From the NCBI GenBank assembly GCA_964486725.1, contig CAZAOK010000046.1, positions 1 through 28,527 of the forward strand: a stretch of DNA of 28,527 bases, given 5' to 3'. This document shows, one piece after another, positions 24,383 to 28,527 of the stretch; within the stretch, counting starts at the first letter, position 1; every line of letters starts with the position of its first letter. The DNA is from M55B154 sp964486725. GTDB taxonomy: Bacteria > Spirochaetota > UBA4802 > UB4802. Under the pieces are notes generated by a model. It worked only from the letters and a program-made list of their open reading frames with translations. It did not search any database and was not told the DNA's origin. Made by a program: the position numbers and the translations under genes.

Positions 24383-26212
24383 ATGAGTAAAATTGACAAG
24401 ACACGCGAAAACGTTAAGATATCCGACTTGGACGAAAAGTCCAGAAAGGATCTCTATAACCGTTTTGTTGATGCTGGCGGCGAGGTCATTAAAGAAAATA
24501 AAAAACGCGGTTTTACAGAGTTCGATCGCGAAAAACAAAAGCAATATCGTCAACGTCTTGAAGAACATGGCAGAAAAAAAAGGACACCAACCACAACCAA
24601 AACTGCTGATACAAGAAAGGGAGCCCCCTCCGGCCAGGAGATAAAGAAACTCAATGGATCCCCAAAGCCCCCGTCATTCATTGACAGAATAATCACCCGC
24701 TGGTCAATTCGTTTACACCTCTACTTTATGCGGGTTACTGACTTCAGTACACTATATTTTAACCCACACTTTCTCTCTCAATTGAATCATGAATACAAAA
24801 CCGCCCTACTTGAGTTACAACTTGAATATCTTGATATTTTCACAAAAAATAAAAAAACCGGAAACACAATAATCCAGAAACTGGATAATTTAAACCCTCT
24901 TTACTTTGAATTGATTGAAATGGCTGCCGGCGTTTTTGACAGAACCATGATTAATGACCTGCTGGAACACTCAATTGCTACGCCAGGCGTTCCCCAAAGG
25001 GTAAGCGATTTAAAGCGTCCCCTTATCGAGTTATACCGGAAATTATATATACTGTATCCCTATCAACAATTGATTCACAGTTCTCTTGAAAAGGCCCTTG
25101 AATTGCGGTTGAAGATAGAAAAAGGAAAATCTTCAACCTATTCAGCACACAGGAAAAGAATCAAAAACAGTTTGTACATTATTTACATAAAGCTGTTTCC
25201 AAGATTACACTGGTTATTTTGCCATTATAACAATGCAATAATTGATCTAACCGATCCTGCCCTGGCCATGGTACTAAATATTACTGATGATGAGCGACCC
25301 GGCAAAAGGGAAAAGTATAATTCCCCGACATTTAATGTATCACCTGTTATACCATCAAAACAGGAAGGCACTACCGAGGAAGAGCCATCATCTGAAGAAA
25401 AACAGGATATCCTCCCCGACAATGTCAACAGGGGATTACAGTTGATGAACAGGTACTCCATGGAGGAATTGCGAACAAAATTTGACCCCAGGAAACAGCT
25501 TGAGCACATCTCCAGTGATGATAAGATCCTTTTTGCCAGTTTGCTTTTCCATGTGTTTGACCATATTTATTCCTTCATACTTACTACAAGCAAAATCAAG
25601 TTTGAAACACAATTCACACCTGACGGCAAGATTGATTACCGCTCACGACTGACCGACCTGTATAACGAGATGCGTAAAGTTAACAGCGCCTACGAGAATT
25701 ATGTACATATTTTACAGGCATACGAGAAGGCCAGGAAAGAACGTCCACAGAGCAACGATCATTATATTGAATATACAAAGCGGCTAAACATGCTTGAGAA
25801 GAAACGAAACAACGAAGGACGACAAACCCGGATGATGATAAAATCAGTAATGGAGAAAATCAGTGAGCAATTCCGCTTTTTAATCGATGATATGGATGGC
25901 CAAAACAGGATAATTTCGAATCCGCAAGAAGTCCTTGATTTCGATCTTGATATTGAAGACAAAAATAATCTGCAGGGAAAAAAGATCTACCAGGTTATTT
26001 ACGAAGCCTATTGTTTTTCCACCGCGTTCATATACCGGCTCAGTGAAAATGGTGACCTGCATGGAGAACTTGAATTCAGCGGGGATGAAAAGCCCCTTAC
26101 CGCAGACATTGATCCCGATATAAAAAGTAAAGTCGACCAAAATGGAGAAGATTCGACAGACAAGCGAGAAGAAGAAAGTTCAATACTGGAAGAACTTGAT
26201 GACCTGGTTTAG
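24383..26212 (+). CDS. Large uncharacterised helical protein
   Basis: I do not recognise this 609-residue protein by motif. It has no signal peptide or clear membrane span. Residues 1-100 are very basic and hydrophilic (KKRTPTTTKTADTRKGAPSG), probably disordered. Residues about 100-300 are helical with Leu/Tyr/Phe-rich stretches (HEYKTALLELQLEYLDIFTK). A polar, Glu/Ser-rich linker spans about 310-345, a second helical domain about 350-560 (ASLLFHVFDHIYSFILTT), and the tail is acidic (DKREEESSILEELDDLV). The plan resembles large helical spirochaete-type proteins of unknown function, but this is a loose recollection. It stands alone, divergent from the yjbQ operon; its stop overlaps that of the methyltransferase gene by four nt. 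GTGGAA is a weak ribosome-binding site. Confidence 0.75.
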   Translation: MSKIDKTRENVKISDLDEKSRKDLYNRFVDAGGEVIKENKKRGFTEFDREKQKQYRQRLEEHGRKKRTPTTTKTADTRKGAPSGQEIKKLNGSPKPPSFIDRIITRWSIRLHLYFMRVTDFSTLYFNPHFLSQLNHEYKTALLELQLEYLDIFTKNKKTGNTIIQKLDNLNPLYFELIEMAAGVFDRTMINDLLEHSIATPGVPQRVSDLKRPLIELYRKLYILYPYQQLIHSSLEKALELRLKIEKGKSSTYSAHRKRIKNSLYIIYIKLFPRLHWLFCHYNNAIIDLTDPALAMVLNITDDERPGKREKYNSPTFNVSPVIPSKQEGTTEEEPSSEEKQDILPDNVNRGLQLMNRYSMEELRTKFDPRKQLEHISSDDKILFASLLFHVFDHIYSFILTTSKIKFETQFTPDGKIDYRSRLTDLYNEMRKVNSAYENYVHILQAYEKARKERPQSNDHYIEYTKRLNMLEKKRNNEGRQTRMMIKSVMEKISEQFRFLIDDMDGQNRIISNPQEVLDFDLDIEDKNNLQGKKIYQVIYEAYCFSTAFIYRLSENGDLHGELEFSGDEKPLTADIDPDIKSKVDQNGEDSTDKREEESSILEELDDLV

Positions 26213-27039
26213 TCCGTGTTTTTCTTCAACCTGATCTCTTCAAGACGCCGATTTAACAAATCTTCCCTTGTATCCAAACCTGATATTTCCCGGTAAGGGG
26301 TAGCCCGTACTGCTGAACGAATACCTGCTATTTCATCTACACTCAACGTCTCAATAGTACCCTTTATAGTCGCTACTGTTCCCTCTTTCTTGCCTCCAAC
26401 AGAAGGCCCCCTTCCAATAGTAAAACCTGCTTCCATCATGGCCATGCGAACCTGCAACGCCGCGGAATATGTTGTCAACACAGCACGGGGTTCCATTCGT
26501 TCTTTGAGAAGCGAGAAAAACTCAACCGACCATAATTCCGGATTACTGGCTGGAGAAAACGGATCATGAAAAACAGCATCAAAATTGATATGATTAATTG
26601 TCTTCAGGGTCTGCCGGGCATCTCCAAAGAGTATTGCAATATGTATTCTGCCATCATTATATTCCCCTGATTGGGTTGCACCCTTCACTTTGTCATACAC
26701 ACAATCCTTCTCATCATTGAATCTTATATCTCCCACAAGTTTGCCAATAGTATCATCTCTTTCCAGCGAAATTACCCGTATCTTTGAAAACCTGTCTTCC
26801 ATGTCACAACAATGTAAAAGTGCCAGAATATTGTAACCCAGACCAAAACCCACATCCAGAACATTGATCTCATCCTTTTGTAAAGCCGCCACTCCAGAAG
26901 GAATAACATGTTTATACAGTGCTTCTTCATACCCTCCCGATACTGAATGCATTGTCTGCCCGTATTCATCAGCATATACACTTATCGAACCATCATCAGT
27001 TTCTACGTATGAATACATTTTATTGTTATCGTTACTCAT
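26209..27039 (-). CDS. MnmC-like SAM-dependent methyltransferase
   Basis: A 276-residue Rossmann-fold methyltransferase resembling the methyltransferase half of MnmC, which makes 5-methylaminomethyl-uridine at the wobble base of tRNA. The N-terminus has the family's QTMHSVSGGYEEAL (28-41). The SAM loop is VLDVGFGLGYN (60-70), and FDAVFHDPFSPASNPELW (153-170) matches the DxFxPxxNPxxW signature. The FAD-dependent oxidase half of E. coli MnmC is absent, as in stand-alone forms. The start overlaps the upstream lipoprotein gene's end by eight nt (ATGAGTAA). tRNA modification is the likely role; relatives acting on other substrates cannot be excluded. Confidence 0.82.
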   Translation of the reverse strand: MSNDNNKMYSYVETDDGSISVYADEYGQTMHSVSGGYEEALYKHVIPSGVAALQKDEINVLDVGFGLGYNILALLHCCDMEDRFSKIRVISLERDDTIGKLVGDIRFNDEKDCVYDKVKGATQSGEYNDGRIHIAILFGDARQTLKTINHINFDAVFHDPFSPASNPELWSVEFFSLLKERMEPRAVLTTYSAALQVRMAMMEAGFTIGRGPSVGGKKEGTVATIKGTIETLSVDEIAGIRSAVRATPYREISGLDTREDLLNRRLEEIRLKKNTD

Positions 27040-27487
27040 CCTTGCTCACATCCAGGTCGCCGACAGATTCACCATCATCCTTCCTTGTTGCGTCAGTATT
27101 ATTGATAATGCCTGGTAAGTTATCAGCAACTTTGAAATCCACTAGTCCACTGCACAAATATTCTTTACATTTAATTTTTTTTATTACTGGTGAATCAATC
27201 GCATCGGCTGGATGTATTCCTTTGAAAATTATACTTTTATCATTATTTTTATATTGCATCAACGCCACCAACAACATTACGCATCTTTCCCTTGCAGATT
27301 GAACTAACAACTGCCTGCATTTACTTCCTTCACAGTGGGGATCTGTCATCTCAGTCTGAACCTGCACGAAAACACGTATATTATTTTTTCCATGTATCCC
27401 TTCAAATACTGCACTATTATCACCAGTGTGCGCACAACCAATTAATATGAACAGTACGGCTACCAGTACATACGTAATCGTCCTCAC
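27032..27487 (-). CDS. Small lipoprotein of unknown function
   Basis: A 151-residue predicted lipoprotein: hydrophobic signal ending in LIGC, acylated Cys18. The mature part has four further cysteines in two pairs (HCEGSKC near 52-58 and CKEYLC near 107-112) and an additional one at CVMLL, so disulfides in the periplasm are plausible. The C-terminus is acidic and hydrophilic. I do not recognise the family. Translation starts with GTG at 27487, immediately after the TAG of the YggU-like gene, with GGAG eight nt upstream; its end overlaps the methyltransferase start by eight nt. Being sandwiched between two cytoplasmic genes is odd and gives no hint of its job. Confidence 0.72.
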   Translation of the reverse strand: MRTITYVLVAVLFILIGCAHTGDNSAVFEGIHGKNNIRVFVQVQTEMTDPHCEGSKCRQLLVQSARERCVMLLVALMQYKNNDKSIIFKGIHPADAIDSPVIKKIKCKEYLCSGLVDFKVADNLPGIINNTDATRKDDGESVGDLDVSKDE

Positions 27488-27763
27488 CTATGAGTCTCCA
27501 TTAATAATTTTTGCTACATCAGCAGGTTCCATGCCGTCAATCATGATCTTTTTATTTCTACTCTTTTCGCCTCGAACAATATGGATACTGGATTTTGCAA
27601 CACCCAGCTTTTTTGACAAAATGCCTATACATTCAGCATTCGCTTTTCCATCTACAGGCGGACTATTTAAATGAATTTTAATTTTTCCATCAGGCTGGCA
27701 TACTATGCTGCTTCTGGATGAGCGCGGTACGACTTTAATATCGATTATATCTTTCCCTGACAT
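27488..27763 (-). CDS. YggU-family (UPF0235/DUF167) protein
   Basis: A 91-residue protein of the DUF167/YggU family, small cytoplasmic alpha/beta proteins of unknown function. The diagnostic segments are KVVPRSSRSSIV near residues 10-21, HLNSPPVDGKANAECI (31-46), the helix LSKKLGVAKSSIHIVRGEKS and RNKKIMIDG. I start at the ATG at 27763, with GGAG eight nt upstream; a TTG one codon earlier would also fit. Its TAG is immediately followed by the GTG of the lipoprotein gene. It opens a three-gene set, behind the terminator at 27792-27838, so it must have a promoter inside or just after that terminator or depend on read-through. Confidence 0.88.
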   Translation of the reverse strand: MSGKDIIDIKVVPRSSRSSIVCQPDGKIKIHLNSPPVDGKANAECIGILSKKLGVAKSSIHIVRGEKSRNKKIMIDGMEPADVAKIINGDS

Positions 27764-27791
27764 CAACCCTGCTCCGGAAAATCATGTAATT

Positions 27792-27838
27792 AAAAAGAAA
27801 GAGGATGAAAATTCAGGATTTTCATCCTCTTTCTTTTT
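27792..27838 (-). terminator. Strong bidirectional rho-independent terminator
   Basis: A perfect 21-bp stem: AAAAAGAAAGAGGATG... at 27792-27812 pairs with its reverse complement at 27818-27838 around the loop TCAGG, with T-runs at both ends depending on strand. On the minus strand it ends eight nt beyond the small ORF that stops at 27846, which it should terminate together with any read-through from the STAS gene. Confidence 0.92.
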
Positions 27839-27845
27839 AAAAAAC

Positions 27846-27938
27846 CTAATACGTAGTGGGTACAATTCTGTACCTAACTCTTTTTACCGTCATTGACGGT
27901 ATAACCGGTAAAGTGAAGGAGTTGTAGTTCCTGTACAT
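27846..27938 (-). CDS. Putative 30-residue small protein with own promoter and terminator
   Basis: A short ORF reads ATG at 27938 to TAG at 27846. The peptide begins MYRNYNSFTL and ends VRYRIVPTTY; it is basic (one Lys, four Arg, no acidic residue), aromatic (five Tyr) and has no clear signal or membrane helix. AGGA lies five nt before the ATG. A good promoter (27954-27982) would start transcription about ten nt upstream and a perfect terminator follows eight nt after the stop, so every signal of a single small gene is present. I do not recognise the family. The same segment also contains three inverted repeats, so it could instead, or also, be a structured small RNA. Confidence 0.5.
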   Translation of the reverse strand: MYRNYNSFTLPVIPSMTVKRVRYRIVPTTY

Positions 27939-27953
27939 CACTTTCCTGTATTT

Positions 27954-27982
27954 ATAATACCTGCCTTGTTAGCCAAAGTCAA
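27954..27982 (-). promoter_or_regulatory. Promoter of the small gene downstream of the STAS gene
   Basis: On the minus strand TTGACT (27982-27977), exactly 17-nt spacer, TATTAT (27959-27954). The predicted start near 27948 leaves a leader of about ten nt, just enough for the AGGA ribosome-binding site. It is one of the best sigma-70 type matches in the window. Confidence 0.6.
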
Positions 27983-28000
27983 TATTTACCTGAAAAATTT

Positions 28001-28330
28001 TTAAAAACTATTTATGGCCGCATCCACTGTATCAAAGACCTTTATCATTGATGTAACCTTTGTCAACTCAAGAACGCGCTGAACCTCCTGGTTGGGAGAA
28101 GCCAGCCTGAGCTGTGATTTAAGACTCTGATTAATGTTCAGGAATATTCCGATGCCGGAACTGGTTATCATCTTAACATCAGAAAGATCGATTACCATTT
28201 TTTTTATTCCCTTGCTTACAATCGCCTGCTGAAGCTTCTCCTTCAGGTCAGGCACATCAAGTGTATGAACTTCCTGCATATTAATCTTTATCACGTAAAG
28301 ATCGTTACCCTTGTCCTGAAGCTCTATCAT
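28001..28330 (-). CDS. STAS-domain anti-sigma-factor antagonist
   Basis: A 109-residue single STAS domain of the SpoIIAA/RsbV type, which in its unphosphorylated state binds an anti-sigma factor or switch kinase and so frees a sigma factor or other target. The signature is VIDLSDVKMITSSGIGIFLN at 46-65, with the conserved phosphorylatable serine most likely Ser58, second of the SSG pair. No kinase (RsbW-like) or PP2C phosphatase gene is next to it in the window. GAGGT lies five nt before the ATG. A promoter 80-110 nt upstream fits independent transcription. Confidence 0.92.
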   Translation of the reverse strand: MIELQDKGNDLYVIKINMQEVHTLDVPDLKEKLQQAIVSKGIKKMVIDLSDVKMITSSGIGIFLNINQSLKSQLRLASPNQEVQRVLELTKVTSMIKVFDTVDAAINSF

Positions 28331-28410
28331 ATCCTACCTCTTAACACCGTCATTAATTTTACAATAATTAATAAAGAACAAATTCTATTTAGATGATATC
28401 AGACAATAAG

Positions 28411-28440
28411 ATTCTAATTGAATGATATAATAATAGTCAA
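28411..28440 (-). promoter_or_regulatory. Promoter candidate of the STAS gene
   Basis: On the minus strand TTGACT (28440-28435), 18-nt spacer, TAGAAT (28416-28411). The leader would be about 74 nt. The rest of 28331-28527 is A/T-rich and I see no gene in it. Confidence 0.45.
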
Positions 28441-28527
28441 TTATATTTTTAATGTTAAGATCCGTTTATATTTTTTCGTAATTACTCAGCTGTAATTTGA
28501 ATAATAATCGTTACTACTCAACTATTA

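Noticed and set aside
1..28527. tRNA, rRNA, CRISPR arrays, prophage or insertion-sequence genes
   Set aside because: No T-loop-like cloverleaf, regularly spaced identical repeats, transposase or integrase motif was seen on either strand by eye.

Overview
The window suggests a diderm (Gram-negative-type) bacterium of moderate GC. It carries four predicted lipoproteins with lipoboxes, two predicted outer-membrane beta-barrels, and CsgG/FlgT/LPP20-like envelope proteins. Gene style (many TPR/HEAT proteins, lipoproteins, orphan signalling proteins, a large all-helical unknown) is most like Spirochaetota, but this is an inference and a deltaproteobacterial-type lineage is not excluded. No rRNA, tRNA, CRISPR array, transposase or phage gene was seen. 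I count 28 protein genes, one of them a 30-codon small ORF.

Layout. 1-3306 (minus): housekeeping pair ileS then lspA (lspA runs off the left edge). 3310-3749: a 440-bp divergent intergenic region holding a nested ~194-bp imperfect inverted repeat. 3750-5785 (plus): hisI-hisG (4-nt overlap) and an HD-domain protein. 5906-8469 (plus): a REC-GAF-HD-GYP regulator and a rhomboid protease. 8493-10876 (plus): a promoter with a perfect 12-bp palindrome in its spacer, then phenylacetate-CoA ligase, a double-ACT protein and an HD-domain protein. 10900-13838: three secreted proteins of the LPP20/CsgG/FlgT type, one on plus and two on minus, the latter two separated by a strong terminator and a new promoter. 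14091-18119 (plus): a 1059-aa HEAT-like repeat protein ending in a degenerate class III nucleotide-cyclase-like domain, followed by a small DUF481-like outer-membrane barrel. 18123-20013 (minus): an orphan OppF-type ATPase coupled to a TPR protein. 20119-21165 (plus): a TPR lipoprotein. 21162-23193 (minus): MoxR ATPase plus CoxE-like VWA protein. 23314-24189 (minus): a helical unknown coupled to a YjbQ-family protein. 24383-26212 (plus): a large helical unknown. 26209-28330 (minus): STAS protein, a 30-codon small gene with its own promoter and terminator, then a YggU/DUF167 - lipoprotein - MnmC-like methyltransferase operon.

How genes work together. Supported cooperations are ileS/lspA (a classical neighbour pair), hisI/hisG (histidine biosynthesis), paaK/ACT (aryl-acid activation with an amino- or aromatic-acid sensor), MoxR/VWA (chaperone ATPase with metal-dependent adhesion-type partner) and DUF167/lipoprotein/MnmC (overlapping reading frames). 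Envelope functions dominate 10.9-21.2 kb. Four convergent gene pairs meet with stop codons overlapping or at most 11 nt apart and no visible hairpin terminator, so the genome is compact.

The most interesting items are the small gene at 27846-27938, the palindrome-in-promoter before paaK, the CsgG/FlgT/LPP20 cluster including a CsgG-like plus beta-barrel fusion, the HEAT/cyclase-like fusion with its barrel partner, and the nested inverted repeat at 3521-3714.
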